Assembly (NCBI GenBank): GCA_018242365.1
Contig: JAFECB010000014.1
Span: 87,992 to 151,991, forward strand
Direction: 5' to 3'
DNA length: 64,000 bases
DNA from: Pseudomonadota bacterium
GTDB lineage: Bacteria; Pseudomonadota; Gammaproteobacteria; Xanthomonadales; Xanthomonadaceae
Of the stretch, positions 37,644-47,624 are shown in pieces (positions within the stretch are counted from its first letter, which is position 1; each line of letters opens with the position of its first letter). Below the pieces are notes generated by a model, which worked only from the letters and a program-made list of their open reading frames with translations, was not told the origin of the DNA and did no database searches. Both the position numbers and the translations under genes were made by a program.

Positions 37644-38852
37644 ATGACCCAGACCTCACGGTCACATCTGTATCGCCATTTCCACCGGATCGCCTGGCTG
37701 GCGACGGCTTTGGCCGCCTGCCTGATCGTGTTCGGTGCCTTCGTGCGCCTGTCCAATGCCGGCCTCAGTTGCCCGGATTGGCCGACCTGCTACGGCCGTG
37801 CGACCTGGCCGACCCGCGTTGACCAGATTGTCGATCACGCCGCCACCGCGATCCGCGCGGTCGATCCGAGCAAGGCCTGGCGCGAGCAATTCCATCGCAT
37901 GGTCGCCGGCGTGCTCGGCGTGCTGGTACTGGTGCTGGCCCTGCTGGCAGCGCGCAAGCGGCGCTGGGGAATCGGGCAGATCCTGACGGCCGCCGCACTG
38001 GTCGCCACCTCCATCCATTTCTACATGGGCGGTTATGCCTTGGCCTCGGTGCATCCGGCTGACGTCATTCCCGAGGCGGCCCGGATCAAGTTCATCACCG
38101 CCGGGGCACTGGCCTTGCTCGGCGAAGGCATCCTGCTGCAGGCCGCGCTGCGCTGGTCGAACCTCGATGCGGCGCGGGTCAGCGCCTTGACCCTGGCCGT
38201 CATCATCTTCCAGGCCTTGCTCGGCATGTGGACGGTGACTTGGCTGCTCAAACCCATCGTGGTGATGGGCCATCTGCTCGGCGGGCTGACCACCTTCGCC
38301 CTGCTGACGTGGACAGCATGGCGGGCCACCGATCAGCCGATCCTGAGCGCGGAAGCACGCCTGCTGCGTTGGCTATTGATCAGTGGGCTGGCGCTGCTTG
38401 GCCTGCAGATCGCACTCGGTGGCTGGACCAGCGCGAACTACGCGGCCTGGGCCTGCGGCACCGACTTCCCCAAATGTGCGGGCTACTGGTGGCCGGAGCA
38501 TGATTTCCATCAGGGCTTCGTGCTCTGGCGCGGCGTTGGCGTCGATTTCGAAGGCGGCATCCTCGACAACCCGGCGCGGGTGGCGATCCAGATGGCGCAC
38601 CGGCTGATGGCCGGCGTGGTGTTCGTCTACCTGCTGGGCCTGGCGGTGAAGCTGCTTCGGATGCCGGGCTTGCGCGGCTGGGGCGTCGCATTGTCGCTGC
38701 TGGTCTGCGCCCAGGTAGGGCTTGGCATCAGCAACGTGATGTTCGCGCTGCCGCTGCCGATCGCGATCCTGCACAACGCCGGCGCGGTGGCGCTGCTGTT
38801 CGTGCTGGTCACCCTGCTGGCGCGCCTGCGGCCGCCCGAGGGCATGCCATGA
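37644..38852 (+). CDS. ctaA: Heme A synthase (COX15/CtaA)
   Basis: The 402-residue inner-membrane enzyme oxidises the C8 methyl of heme O to a formyl group, giving heme A. It has eight predicted helices in two four-helix halves; conserved residues include [33 protein letters not shown] and [12 protein letters not shown], with heme-ligand histidines. It follows the SCO-like gene by 3 nt and overlaps ctaB by 4 nt. Confidence 0.95.
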   Translation: MTQTSRSHLYRHFHRIAWLATALAACLIVFGAFVRLSNAGLSCPDWPTCYGRATWPTRVDQIVDHAATAIRAVDPSKAWREQFHRMVAGVLGVLVLVLALLAARKRRWGIGQILTAAALVATSIHFYMGGYALASVHPADVIPEAARIKFITAGALALLGEGILLQAALRWSNLDAARVSALTLAVIIFQALLGMWTVTWLLKPIVVMGHLLGGLTTFALLTWTAWRATDQPILSAEARLLRWLLISGLALLGLQIALGGWTSANYAAWACGTDFPKCAGYWWPEHDFHQGFVLWRGVGVDFEGGILDNPARVAIQMAHRLMAGVVFVYLLGLAVKLLRMPGLRGWGVALSLLVCAQVGLGISNVMFALPLPIAILHNAGAVALLFVLVTLLARLRPPEGMP

Positions 38853-39778
38853 GCGGCGCGGTGTGGTCGCAGTACTGGCGGCTGACCAAGCCGCGGATCG
38901 TGGCCTTGATCGTGTTCACCGCGATCATCGGCATGCTGCTGGCGATCCGTCCCGGCGAGCCGTGGCCGTGGCTGCGGATCCTGGCCGGGACCGTCGGCAT
39001 CTGGCTGTCCGCGTCCAGCGCTGCGGCGATCAATCAATTGCTCGACCAGCGCATCGACAAGGTCATGGCGCGCACCGCCGATCGCCCGCTCGCCACCGGC
39101 GCGCTGCGGCCGGTGCAGGTGCTGGCGTTTGCCATCGTGCTGGGAATCGCCTCGATGGCGGTGCTGCTGCTGTGGGTCAATCCTATCAGTGCACTGCTGT
39201 CGTTCGCCGGCTTGATCGGCTATGCCATCGTCTACACCGGCTTCCTCAAGCGGGCGACGCCGCAGAACATCGTGATTGGCGGGCTGGCCGGCGCGGTGCC
39301 GCCACTGCTGGGCTGGGCCACCGTCACCGGCATGGCGAACGAGCAGGACTGGGGCTATGCGCTTTTGCTGGTGCTGATCATCTTCGTGTGGACGCCGCCG
39401 CATTTCTGGGCGCTGGCCATTTTCCGCCGCGAGGACTATTCGCGCGCGCTGGTGCCGATGCTGCCGGTGACCCACGGCGTGGTCTACACCCGCTGGCAGA
39501 TCCTGCTCTACACCATCCTGCTGGTGATCGCCTCGGTGCTGCCGTGGGTGGTGCACATGAGCGGCCTGGTCTACCTCGGCGGCGCGCTGGTGCTGGGGGC
39601 GGTGTTCCTGTGGTACGCATGGAAACTGCTGGATCCGCCGGATGAATTCTTCGCGATGCGCACCTTCAAGTATTCGATCATCTACCTGATGGCGCTGTTC
39701 GCTTTCCTGTTGGTCGATCACTGGCTGTTGCCACTGTTCACGGCGGCACCAGCGATGGAGTTCGCACCGCAATCGTGA
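38849..39778 (+). CDS. ctaB: Protoheme IX farnesyltransferase (heme O synthase)
   Basis: The 309-residue UbiA-superfamily membrane enzyme attaches farnesyl to heme B to give heme O. It shows the polyprenyl-diphosphate-binding motif [20 protein letters not shown] and the second Asp-rich region [20 protein letters not shown]. It overlaps ctaA at its start and alkB at its end (4 nt each), so heme A synthesis and the repair genes downstream are probably one transcript. Confidence 0.96.
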   Translation: MSGAVWSQYWRLTKPRIVALIVFTAIIGMLLAIRPGEPWPWLRILAGTVGIWLSASSAAAINQLLDQRIDKVMARTADRPLATGALRPVQVLAFAIVLGIASMAVLLLWVNPISALLSFAGLIGYAIVYTGFLKRATPQNIVIGGLAGAVPPLLGWATVTGMANEQDWGYALLLVLIIFVWTPPHFWALAIFRREDYSRALVPMLPVTHGVVYTRWQILLYTILLVIASVLPWVVHMSGLVYLGGALVLGAVFLWYAWKLLDPPDEFFAMRTFKYSIIYLMALFAFLLVDHWLLPLFTAAPAMEFAPQS

Positions 39779-40416
39779 GCGATCTGTTCGCCGCGCCGCA
39801 GGGCCTGCGCACCGATCTGGCGGCGCAGGCCTGCGTGCTGCACGGGTTCGCCCTGCCGTTTGCCGATGCATTGTTGGCGGGAATTGCTGCGATCACCGCC
39901 GTGTCACCGTTCCGTCACCTGATCACGCCTGGTGGTCACACCATGCAGGTGGCGATGAGTAATTGTGGCCCGCTGGGCTGGGTCAGTGATCGTCGTGGCT
40001 ATCGCTATTCCGCCTGCGACCCCTTGACCGAACAGGCGTGGCCGCCGTTTCCGGAGTCCTTCCTGACACTTGCGCATGCAGCGGCGGCGGAGGCCGGCTT
40101 CGACGGCCATGTGCCCGATGCCTGCCTGATCAATCGCTACGCGCCGGGTACGCGCTTGTCATTGCATCAGGATCGCGACGAGGACGACCGCGTCGCGCCG
40201 ATCGTGTCGGCGTCGTTGGGCCTGCCGGCCACCTTCCTGTTCGGTGGCCTCGCACGCGGCGACAAGACTGTGCGGGTGCCACTGGTGCATGGTGACGTGG
40301 TGGTCTGGGGCGGCGCGGATCGCATGCGCTTCCACGGCGTGCTGCCGATCCGGCCGGGGCGACACCCCGTGCTGGGCGAGCAGCGCCTCAACCTGACCTT
40401 CCGCAAGGTGCGCTGA
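39775..40416 (+). CDS. alkB: Alpha-ketoglutarate-dependent DNA repair dioxygenase AlkB
   Basis: The 213-residue Fe(II)/2-oxoglutarate dioxygenase removes methyl groups from N1-methyladenine and N3-methylcytosine. The iron ligands are in LHQDRDE (His131, Asp133) and MRFHGVLP; the 2-oxoglutarate-binding arginines lie in [10 protein letters not shown]. It starts with GTG overlapping the ctaB stop. It is followed after 50 nt by an Ada-type methyltransferase, so two alkylation-repair genes are joined to a respiratory operon. Confidence 0.94.
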   Translation: MSDLFAAPQGLRTDLAAQACVLHGFALPFADALLAGIAAITAVSPFRHLITPGGHTMQVAMSNCGPLGWVSDRRGYRYSACDPLTEQAWPPFPESFLTLAHAAAAEAGFDGHVPDACLINRYAPGTRLSLHQDRDEDDRVAPIVSASLGLPATFLFGGLARGDKTVRVPLVHGDVVVWGGADRMRFHGVLPIRPGRHPVLGEQRLNLTFRKVR

Positions 40417-40465
40417 GCGCAAGAATCGGGATGTTTGCCTGCACCAGCGGGACTACAGTGGCGGC

Positions 40466-41335
40466 ATGAACGCACTCGCGATTGCCGCAAAGACCCGCCG
40501 CGATGCCGCCTTGGTCGCCGCCGCGTGTCGCCGCATCGAACAGGCCGAGGTGTCGCCTTCGCTGGACGCGCTGGCACGCGCGGCGGGCCTGAGCCCGCAC
40601 CATTTCCACCGCATCTTCAAGGCGATCACCGGCGTGACCCCGAAAGCCTACGCACAGGCGCAGCGCGGCAAGGCGCTGCGTACGGCGCTGGCGAAGCCCG
40701 GTGCGAAGGTGACCGATGCGCTATTCGATGCCGGCTTCAACGCCAGCAGTCGGTTCTATGACAGCGCCGATGGCCTGCTTGGCATGAAGCCCGCGCAATA
40801 CCGACGTGGCGGCGCGGACGCGCGGATCGCGTTCGCACTCGGCCAGTGCACGCTCGGGGCGATCTTGGTCGCACGCAGCGAGCGGGGCGTGTGCGCGATC
40901 TCACTGGGCGATGATGCCGACGCGCTGCTGCGCGAACTGCAGGATCGCTTCCCGCGCGCCGAGCTGGTGGGCGGGGATGCCGCGTTCGAGCAGCTGGTGG
41001 CGCGGGTGGTGGGCTTCGTCGAAGCGCCCGCCATCGGCCTAGAACTGCCGCTGGACATCCGCGGTACCGCCTTCCAGCAACGGGTCTGGGAAGCGCTTCG
41101 AAAGCTACCGGCAGGCACCACCGCCAGCTATGCCGAAATCGCCACGCGCATCGGCAGTCCCAAGGCCGTGCGTGCGGTCGCGCAGGCCTGCGCCGCCAAT
41201 ACGCTGGCGGTCGCGATTCCCTGCCATCGTGTGGTCCGTAGCGATGGTGCGCTTGCGGGCTATCGTTGGGGTGTTGAGCGCAAGCGCGCGTTGTTGCTGG
41301 TCGAAGCCGATGGCGCTTCCCCGCGCGACAATTGA
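40466..41335 (+). CDS. Ada-like AraC domain fused to O6-methylguanine-DNA methyltransferase
   Basis: The 289-residue protein has an AraC-type helix-turn-helix region (about 35-110, LDALARAAGLSPHHFHRIFKAITGVTPKAY) followed by a methyltransferase domain with the suicide cysteine in PCHRVV (Cys253). The N-terminal zinc domain of E. coli Ada, whose Cys38 takes methyl groups from phosphotriesters and switches on transcription, is absent. It can therefore repair O6-methylguanine, but how it would sense damage is unclear. It is named Ada only by homology of the remaining domains. Confidence 0.9.
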   Translation: MNALAIAAKTRRDAALVAAACRRIEQAEVSPSLDALARAAGLSPHHFHRIFKAITGVTPKAYAQAQRGKALRTALAKPGAKVTDALFDAGFNASSRFYDSADGLLGMKPAQYRRGGADARIAFALGQCTLGAILVARSERGVCAISLGDDADALLRELQDRFPRAELVGGDAAFEQLVARVVGFVEAPAIGLELPLDIRGTAFQQRVWEALRKLPAGTTASYAEIATRIGSPKAVRAVAQACAANTLAVAIPCHRVVRSDGALAGYRWGVERKRALLLVEADGASPRDN

Positions 41336-41390
41336 TGTTCCTTCTCACCGCTTGCTGGGGGCAGCCCGCCAGGCGCATGAGAGGCGACCA

Positions 41391-41515
41391 TTTGCAGGAG
41401 CGCACCACAGGGGCGCGACCGCCGCCAACACATATAGGCGCACCACAGGGGCGCGATCACTGCATCCCAGCACGCAATCGCGCCCCTCGGCCAGCGGCCT
41501 CGGTGCGCTCCCACA
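41391..41515. repeat. GGAGCGCACC-family palindromic repeat cluster
   Basis: Two direct units, GGAGCGCACCACAGGGGCGCGA at 41398-41419 and GGCGCACCACAGGGGCGCGA at about 41437-41456, are followed by an inverted arm (TCGCGCCCCTCGG and CGGTGCGCTCCCAC, 41478-41513) that can pair with either unit. A related copy lies at 63676-63757. Such REP-like palindromes are scattered in Xanthomonadaceae genomes. The remaining 343 bp between the methyltransferase and the ClC gene show no ORF of note. Confidence 0.75.
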
Positions 41516-41678
41516 GGGTGAGATATGCCCCCCGCGATTGCACACATCGCAGGCCCCCCGCGTAGCATCAGCCCCGGAGTGCTGCAAAGGTGTTCCGGGA
41601 GCGCCATAACCCCCCAGACCTGAAATCTTCGCTCCCGCGGGCTACGATAGTCGACTGCTGCAACGCAACAGTGTCGAC

Positions 41679-43568
41679 ATGACGCCTTCCGATCCGCATC
41701 CGTCGCATCTCGATGACGCCTCCATGGCGCAAGGGATGCCCGTTTCACCCGGCCTTGCCGCCAGCCTGGAGTCGGCGCGGATGCCGCGCAGGACGCGGCT
41801 GGTCGATTTGCGCGTGCTGTGGATTTGCACGGTCGCGGTCCTGCTCGGCCTGCTGTCATCGCTGATCGCGCGCGTGCTGGTGGCGTTGATCGATCTGGTC
41901 ACCAATCTGGCCTTTTACGGACGCTGGTCGATGGAGGCGGTCTCGCCCTCCGACAACCAGCTTGGGCTTTGGGTGATGGTGGTGCCGGTCATCGGCGGCC
42001 TGATCGTCGGGCTGATGGCGCGCTGGGGTTCGCGCGCGATCCGCGGCCACGGCATCCCCGAGGCGATGGAACAGGTCCTGCTCAACGAGTCCAAGATTCC
42101 ACCGCGAATCACCATCCTCAAGCCGCTGTCGTCGGCGGTCGCGATCGGCACCGGCGGGCCATTCGGTGCCGAGGGTCCGATCATCGCCACCGGTGGTGCA
42201 CTCGGTTCGTTCCTCGGCCAGGTGCTGCATATCACCGGACAGGAGCGCAAGGTGCTGCTGGCCGCAGGTGCGGCGGGCGGGATGACCGCGATCTTCGGTT
42301 CACCGGTGGCGGCGGTGGTGCTGGCAGTGGAATTGCTGTTGTTCGAATTGCGCCCACGCTCGCTGATTCCGGTCGCGCTGGCCACTGTCGCTGCGGCTGG
42401 CGTGCGCTATGCCACGGTCGGAAGCGGGCCGGTATTCCCGATGCCGACGGTGGCCGAGCCGGGGCTTGGGGCCTTGTCTGTCTATGTGCTTCTGGGTGCG
42501 CTGATGGGCTTGGTCAGCGTCGGCCTGACCCGCATCGTTTACGGCATCGAAGATGCGTTCGAGAAATTGCCGATCCACTGGATGTGGTGGCCGGCGATCG
42601 GCGGCGTGGCGGTGGGCGTGATCGGTTATTTCGCGCCGCTGACCCTGGGCGTGGGCTATTCCAACATCACCGCGATCGTCAGCGGGCATCTGGCGATCGG
42701 CGCGCTGGCCTTCCTGTGCGTGATGAAGTTCCTGTCGTGGTCGATCGCGCTCGGCAGCGGCACATCGGGCGGCACGCTGGCCCCGATGTTCACCATCGGC
42801 GGTGCACTGGGGGCCTTGGCCGGATTTGCGGTGGTCGCGCTGGCCCCGGCATTGGGCGTGGATACGCGTATTGCCGCCCTGGTCGGGATGGCGGCGATCT
42901 TTGCCGGCGCATCGCGTGCGCTGCTGACCTCGGTGGTGTTCGCCTTCGAGACCACCCAGGAAGCACACGGCCTGCTGCCCTTGCTGGGCGGTTGCACCGC
43001 GGCTTACCTGGTCTCCGCATTGTTGATGCGCAACACGATCATGACCGAGAAGATCGTCCGCCGCGGCGTGCGCGTGCCCAGCGAATACGCGGCCGATTAT
43101 CTGGAGCAGGTCGATGTCGGCAAGGCCTGCAGCCGCGATGTCGTCGCGCTGCGCACCGCGGAGGCGCTCGGCGACGTGCGCGAGAAAATCTATTCCGGCC
43201 AGCCGGACTACAAACACCACGGCTTCCCGGTGGTGGACGATGCCGGCCGCATCCGCGGCGTGGTGACGCGTCGCGACCTGTTGTCACCCGAGCATCCGAA
43301 CATCCGCCGGATCGGCGACATGCTCAAGCGTGCGCCGGTGCTGGTGCATGCCCAGCATTCCCTGCGCGAAGCAGCCGACCACATGGTGGCCGAGCAGGTC
43401 GGTCGCGTGCTGGTGGTGGATGAGCATGAGCCCGGCGTGCTGATCGGCATCCTCACGCGTGGCGACATCCTGGCGGCGCATCGCCGGCGGTTGAAAGAGG
43501 CGCACGTCGCGGATCGCCATATCCGCATCCGCGAGACCTTGCGCCGGTCGTGGAAGGCGATGGATTGA
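41679..43568 (+). CDS. ClC-type chloride channel/transporter with C-terminal CBS domains
   Basis: The 629-residue membrane protein has a ClC core (about 45-460) with the selectivity motifs GHGIPEA, GGPFGAEGPI (gating glutamate near 165) and GSGTSGGTLAPMF. Two cytoplasmic CBS domains follow (about 480-605). The gating glutamate suggests a Cl-/H+ exchanger or gated channel; the CBS pair may bind nucleotides. A hydrophilic N-terminus of about 40 residues precedes the first helix. Confidence 0.93.
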   Translation: MTPSDPHPSHLDDASMAQGMPVSPGLAASLESARMPRRTRLVDLRVLWICTVAVLLGLLSSLIARVLVALIDLVTNLAFYGRWSMEAVSPSDNQLGLWVMVVPVIGGLIVGLMARWGSRAIRGHGIPEAMEQVLLNESKIPPRITILKPLSSAVAIGTGGPFGAEGPIIATGGALGSFLGQVLHITGQERKVLLAAGAAGGMTAIFGSPVAAVVLAVELLLFELRPRSLIPVALATVAAAGVRYATVGSGPVFPMPTVAEPGLGALSVYVLLGALMGLVSVGLTRIVYGIEDAFEKLPIHWMWWPAIGGVAVGVIGYFAPLTLGVGYSNITAIVSGHLAIGALAFLCVMKFLSWSIALGSGTSGGTLAPMFTIGGALGALAGFAVVALAPALGVDTRIAALVGMAAIFAGASRALLTSVVFAFETTQEAHGLLPLLGGCTAAYLVSALLMRNTIMTEKIVRRGVRVPSEYAADYLEQVDVGKACSRDVVALRTAEALGDVREKIYSGQPDYKHHGFPVVDDAGRIRGVVTRRDLLSPEHPNIRRIGDMLKRAPVLVHAQHSLREAADHMVAEQVGRVLVVDEHEPGVLIGILTRGDILAAHRRRLKEAHVADRHIRIRETLRRSWKAMD

Positions 43569-43605
43569 GCTGGCAAACTGCAGCCGACTGGGCTGGAGGA
43601 CGCAC

Positions 43606-44091
43606 ATGGCGACGATGGCGAAGAACACGATCTGCCTGTGGTTCGATGGCGATGCCGAAGCGGCGGCACGCTTCTACACCGACACCTTCCCGGATTCGAC
43701 GCTGGGTGCCGTGCATCGCGCACCCGGGGATTACCCCTCAGGCCAGGAAGGCGACGCCCTGACCGTGGAATTCACGGTCATGGGCATTCCATGCCTCGGC
43801 CTCAATGGTGGTCCAGCGTTCAAGCATTGCGAGGCGTTTTCCTTCCAGATCGCGACCGAGGATCAAGCGGAAACCGATCGCTACTGGAACGCCATCGTCG
43901 GCAACGGCGGGCAGGAAAGCCAGTGCGGTTGGTGCAAGGACAAGTGGGGCATTTCCTGGCAGATCACGCCGAGGCTGCTCGTCGAGGCCGTTGCCGGGGG
44001 CGATCCGGCCGCGGCCAAACGTGCATTCGCGGCGATGATGGGCATGCGAAAAATCGATGTCGCCGCGATCGAGGCGGCATTGCGCGGTTGA
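43606..44091 (+). CDS. VOC family protein, PhnB-like
   Basis: The 161-residue protein of the vicinal-oxygen-chelate superfamily (PhnB / 3-demethylubiquinone methyltransferase-like) begins TICLWFDGDAEAAARFYTDTFPDS. Conserved features are GGPAFKHCEAFSFQI and CGWCKDKWGISWQITP. Such proteins are single-domain and dimeric; their substrate is unknown. GGAGGA 5 nt before the ATG at 43606 supports this start over the ATG three codons later. Confidence 0.88.
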   Translation: MATMAKNTICLWFDGDAEAAARFYTDTFPDSTLGAVHRAPGDYPSGQEGDALTVEFTVMGIPCLGLNGGPAFKHCEAFSFQIATEDQAETDRYWNAIVGNGGQESQCGWCKDKWGISWQITPRLLVEAVAGGDPAAAKRAFAAMMGMRKIDVAAIEAALRG

Positions 44092-44104
44092 GTATGCGGG
44101 TTGC

Positions 44105-44136
44105 GCAGGCAACGGCGTGAGCAAGCCGCTGCCTGC
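44105..44136. terminator. Bidirectional hairpin between VOC and OmpA genes
   Basis: GCAGGCA-A-CGGC pairs with GCCG-C-TGCCTGC around an 8-nt loop: 11 bp with one mismatch. It lies between the two convergent stops. It is GC-rich and lacks a strong T run in either direction. Confidence 0.5.
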
Positions 44137-44144
44137 CCGATTTC

Positions 44145-45233
44145 TCAGAGCTTGACCAGCTCCACCCGGCGATTCTTCGCCCGCCCGGCTTCGTCGGTGT
44201 TGGCGGCCACCGGTTTGGTCTCGCCTGCGCCGCTGGGCGCAAGCCGCGATGCGGCAATCCCGTAGTCTTCCACCAGGGCGGTGACGACTGCGCTCGCGCG
44301 GCGCTGGGAGAGCTGCTGGTTGGAAGCATCGTCGCCCACATTATCGGTATGCCCAACCACACCGAGGCGCAGGTTCGGCATCTGCTTGAGCAGGTTGGCG
44401 ATCTGTTCCAGGGTGGGCTTTGACTCCGGCTTGACTTGCGACTTGTTGGTGTCGAAATAGATGCCGTACAGGGCGATGTGGCCGGCGGTCTCCAGCGCGC
44501 GACGCATCTCGTCGGAGGTCACCGTGACCATCCGGTTCTGCATGGCCTTGGGTGAGACGGCAACCACCAGCACGCCGGTGCGGTCTTTCTGCGCGGTGCA
44601 GTAGATGTCGCCTTCCAGCCCGAAGGTGTATACCGCCACGCTGCGCATGCCGCCGCTGCCGTCCGGCAACTGCGCGAGGATGTAGCGCTGTTCGGTGGGG
44701 TCGCCACCGCTGGCGCATTTTCCGTTGCTGAAATCGGCATCCTTGATCCGCTTGCTGGGGTAGAGCTGTTCCAGCAGGCCCTGGGTGCCGCCGCCGTGGG
44801 TATTGCCTTCCATGCTGCCGCCGCAGCCCTCATCGCGGCAGCCGTACAGCAGCCGGCCACCATTGGCCTTGATCTCGTTGATGTAGTTTCGGATCACCTC
44901 CAGCGGCGAGGCCTGTTCCGGGGCGATGTAGAGCAGGCGGGTGTATTCGCCTTCGGCATGGACCGTCCTCGGCGCGATCGCCAGCTGGTTGTTCATGGCG
45001 TCGCGGCGCTCGCTGGTATCGACCACCAGTTTGGAGGCCGGGAATTCCATCGCGTCGAAGCCGCGATGGTCGTAGCTGATGATGAAGCTGCCCTCGAAGC
45101 GCTTCAGCCAGGCGGGATCGCTGGAACCCGGCAGGTCCTTGGTCGGTTCGGTGGCGTCGGCAAGGCCGGTCGAAGGCAGGAGGGCGAGCAGGGCACCCAG
45201 CAGGGTGCCGACGAGGATTGGGGCAAGGCGCAT
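44145..45233 (-). CDS. OmpA family protein with N-terminal DUF4892 domain
   Basis: The 362-residue exported protein has a signal peptide (LVGTLLGALLALLPSTGLA), a central DUF4892-like region (about 30-215, including FEGSFIISYDHRGFD) and a C-terminal OmpA peptidoglycan-binding domain (about 250-360) with LRLGVVGHTDNVGDDASNQQLS and the NRRVELV ending. It probably binds peptidoglycan from the periplasm or outer membrane. The function of DUF4892 is unknown. It is monocistronic by position. Confidence 0.88.
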   Translation of the reverse strand: MRLAPILVGTLLGALLALLPSTGLADATEPTKDLPGSSDPAWLKRFEGSFIISYDHRGFDAMEFPASKLVVDTSERRDAMNNQLAIAPRTVHAEGEYTRLLYIAPEQASPLEVIRNYINEIKANGGRLLYGCRDEGCGGSMEGNTHGGGTQGLLEQLYPSKRIKDADFSNGKCASGGDPTEQRYILAQLPDGSGGMRSVAVYTFGLEGDIYCTAQKDRTGVLVVAVSPKAMQNRMVTVTSDEMRRALETAGHIALYGIYFDTNKSQVKPESKPTLEQIANLLKQMPNLRLGVVGHTDNVGDDASNQQLSQRRASAVVTALVEDYGIAASRLAPSGAGETKPVAANTDEAGRAKNRRVELVKL

Positions 45234-45353
45234 GGAGCAGGGTCCTTTCAGCTGAAGTTCGGGGATAGCAGGGTGTCAGGAAGAGACACGCAAAAAGTGG
45301 CGAAAACCTGACAAGCCTCTCTGGTCCGGCGCGGGCGCAACGCCGAACCGGGT

Positions 45354-47081
45354 TCAGGCGCGCAGCCGTGCCTGCAACAGCTCCAGCAGTTCGCGGGTTT
45401 CCCCGGCATCGAGGTTTCCCTCGCGCTGCCGTTGCTGCAGTTCCTCGATGCGCTGTTGCAACACCTGCTTGTCGAGTTGGCCGATGGCGTGCAGGAATTC
45501 CGCGCGCAGGTTGGCGTCTTCGCCAGGCAGGTCGAGCACCGCCAGTTTCTGCAGGGTCGGCAGCTCTTCGCGGCCGTCGAACTGTTCCAGCAGTGCGCCG
45601 GTGGTGATGTCCGGGCGTTCGCCGATCAACAACACCAGTTCCGACAACAGCTCGATACCGGGCTGACGCAGCGCGGCGAAGGCATGCGGCGGTCGCAGCT
45701 CCAGCGCGAGGCCGGGACGTTGCAGGAGATGGGTGATCGCGGTGCGGATCAGGCTGGGCTTCTGGCTGCCGCCGCCCGTGCGCTGTGGACGCTGCACCGG
45801 CACATGCGTTTGCGGCGAACTGGCGCGCATGCCGACGCCGGTGAGTTGGGTCAGGCGCTGGCGCATCAGATCGCTGAAGGCGCCATCGGGGATTTGCGCG
45901 AGCAAGGGTTTGCAGCGTTCGGCCAGGCGGGCCTTGCCGTCGAGGCTGGCGAGGTTCACGTCGTTCGACATGTGCGCGTAGAAGAATTCGGACAGCGGGG
46001 TCGCGGCGCGCAGGCGCGCATCGAAGCCGGCCACGCCCTCCTTGCGCACCAGCGAATCGGGGTCTTCGCCGTCAGGCAAGAACAAGAACAGCGCCTGACG
46101 GCCATCCTTCATGCGCGGCAGCACTGATTCCAATGCCTTCCACGCCGCCGCGCGGCCGGCGCGGTCGCCATCGAAACAGAAATACACATCCGGTGCATTG
46201 CGGAACAGCAATTCGGCGTGGTCCGGCGTGGTCGCGGTGCCCAGCGTCGCCACCGCCTGCGCCACGCCGTATTGCGCCAGCGCCACCACGTCCATATAGC
46301 CTTCGACCACGATCAGGCGGTCGAGCTTGGCATTGGCCTGGCGCGCCTGCCACAGTCCGTACAGTTCGCGGCCCTTGTGGAACAGCGCGGTCTCCGGCGA
46401 GTTGAGATACTTCGGCGAATCTTCGGGGTCGATCACGCGGCCACCGAAGGCGATGACACGACCGCGCCGGTCGTGGATCGGGAACATCAGGCGGTCACGG
46501 AACTTGTCGTAGACGTGGCCCTTGTCGTTCTTCGAGAACAGCCCGCCTCGCTCCAGCAACTGCATCCGCTGCGGATCGGTGCCGAGGGCATCGCGCAACG
46601 CCGAGAATCCATCGGGCGCATAACCGATGGCGTAACGCTCGATGATGTCGGCTGCGATGCCGCGCTTGCCGACATAGGCGCGGGCCTTGTCGCTGCGTGC
46701 CAGCTGGCTGCGGAAGAACGTCGACGCCGCCTCCATCGCGACGTACAGGTCGCGGGTTTCCGGGTTGGCGTTGCGTTGGGTGGTGTCGCGCGGCACCTCC
46801 ATGCCAACGCGCTTGGCCAGCTCCTCGACCGCATCGAGGAATTCCAGCCGGTCGAACTGGATCAGGAAGGACAGCGCGGTGCCGTGCGCGCCGCAGCCGA
46901 AGCAGTGGTAGAACTGCTTGGTTGGCGAGACGGTGAAGCTGGCCGAGCGCTCGTCGTGGAACGGGCAGCGCGCAGCGTATTCGCGGCCCTGTTTCTTCAG
47001 CGGCACCCGCGCGCCGACCACTTCGACGATGTCGGAGCGTGCCAGCAGGTCGTCGATGAAGGCGTCGGGGATGCGTGCCAT
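45354..47081 (-). CDS. dnaG: DNA primase
   Basis: It makes RNA primers for replication. The 575-residue protein has the N-terminal zinc-binding domain (Cys39, His42, Cys60, Cys63), the catalytic core with TOPRIM motif VVEGYMDVVALAQYG and DGDRAGRAAAWKAL, and a C-terminal helicase-binding domain. The upstream genes yqeY and rpsU recall the macromolecular synthesis operon, but a GNAT gene is inserted before dnaG and no rpoD follows. Confidence 0.97.
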   Translation of the reverse strand: MARIPDAFIDDLLARSDIVEVVGARVPLKKQGREYAARCPFHDERSASFTVSPTKQFYHCFGCGAHGTALSFLIQFDRLEFLDAVEELAKRVGMEVPRDTTQRNANPETRDLYVAMEAASTFFRSQLARSDKARAYVGKRGIAADIIERYAIGYAPDGFSALRDALGTDPQRMQLLERGGLFSKNDKGHVYDKFRDRLMFPIHDRRGRVIAFGGRVIDPEDSPKYLNSPETALFHKGRELYGLWQARQANAKLDRLIVVEGYMDVVALAQYGVAQAVATLGTATTPDHAELLFRNAPDVYFCFDGDRAGRAAAWKALESVLPRMKDGRQALFLFLPDGEDPDSLVRKEGVAGFDARLRAATPLSEFFYAHMSNDVNLASLDGKARLAERCKPLLAQIPDGAFSDLMRQRLTQLTGVGMRASSPQTHVPVQRPQRTGGGSQKPSLIRTAITHLLQRPGLALELRPPHAFAALRQPGIELLSELVLLIGERPDITTGALLEQFDGREELPTLQKLAVLDLPGEDANLRAEFLHAIGQLDKQVLQQRIEELQQRQREGNLDAGETRELLELLQARLRA

Positions 47082-47117
47082 CCGGCTAGTGTAGAGGCGT
47101 GGCTGTCTTGCGATGCG

Positions 47118-47621
47118 TCAGAGTTCGTCGCGCGCCGCCAACGCATGCAGGGCCGCGCCTTCGAGTCGCTGTACGGTCCATTCGTCCATGCCGACTGCGC
47201 CGATGCTGCGGTAGAATCCGATCGAGGGCGTATTCCAGTCCAGCACGCTCCACTCGAAGCGAGCGCAGTCGCGCTGCAGCGCGATCCGCGCCAGTGCGGC
47301 CATCAGGTGTTTGCGGAGGCCGACGCCGCGGAAGGACGGGCGCACGAACAGGTCTTCCAAGTACAGCCCGCGCTTGCCGGCAAAGGTGCTGAAGGTGTGG
47401 AAGAACAGGGCGAAACCGACCGCCTCGCCGTCGACCTCGCCGATCAGGACTTCGGCGGCCGGATGCGCGCCGAACAACTGCACTCGCAGGCCGTCTTCGG
47501 TAGCGACCGCGGCATCGGGCAGCCGTTCGTACTCGGCCAACTCGGCGATCAGCTGGTGGATCAGGCCCACGTCATCGACGCAGGCTGCACGGATCGACAG
47601 CAGCGGATGCGCGTCGGCCAT
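47118..47621 (-). CDS. GNAT family N-acetyltransferase
   Basis: The 167-residue acyl-CoA-dependent acetyltransferase has the motif A region VRPSFRGVGLRKHLMAAL and the ending FYRSIGAVGMDEWTVQRLEG. It resembles the diamine/spermidine acetyltransferase-like branch (LEDLFVRPSFRG), but the substrate cannot be assigned. It is 3 nt after yqeY and 36 nt before dnaG, so probably in the same operon. Confidence 0.9.
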   Translation of the reverse strand: MADAHPLLSIRAACVDDVGLIHQLIAELAEYERLPDAAVATEDGLRVQLFGAHPAAEVLIGEVDGEAVGFALFFHTFSTFAGKRGLYLEDLFVRPSFRGVGLRKHLMAALARIALQRDCARFEWSVLDWNTPSIGFYRSIGAVGMDEWTVQRLEGAALHALAARDEL

Positions 47622-47624
47622 GGC

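Noticed and set aside
41391..41515. CRISPR-like array from the two direct repeat units
   Set aside because: There are only two units with unequal spacing plus an inverted arm. This is a REP-like palindrome, and no cas genes are present.
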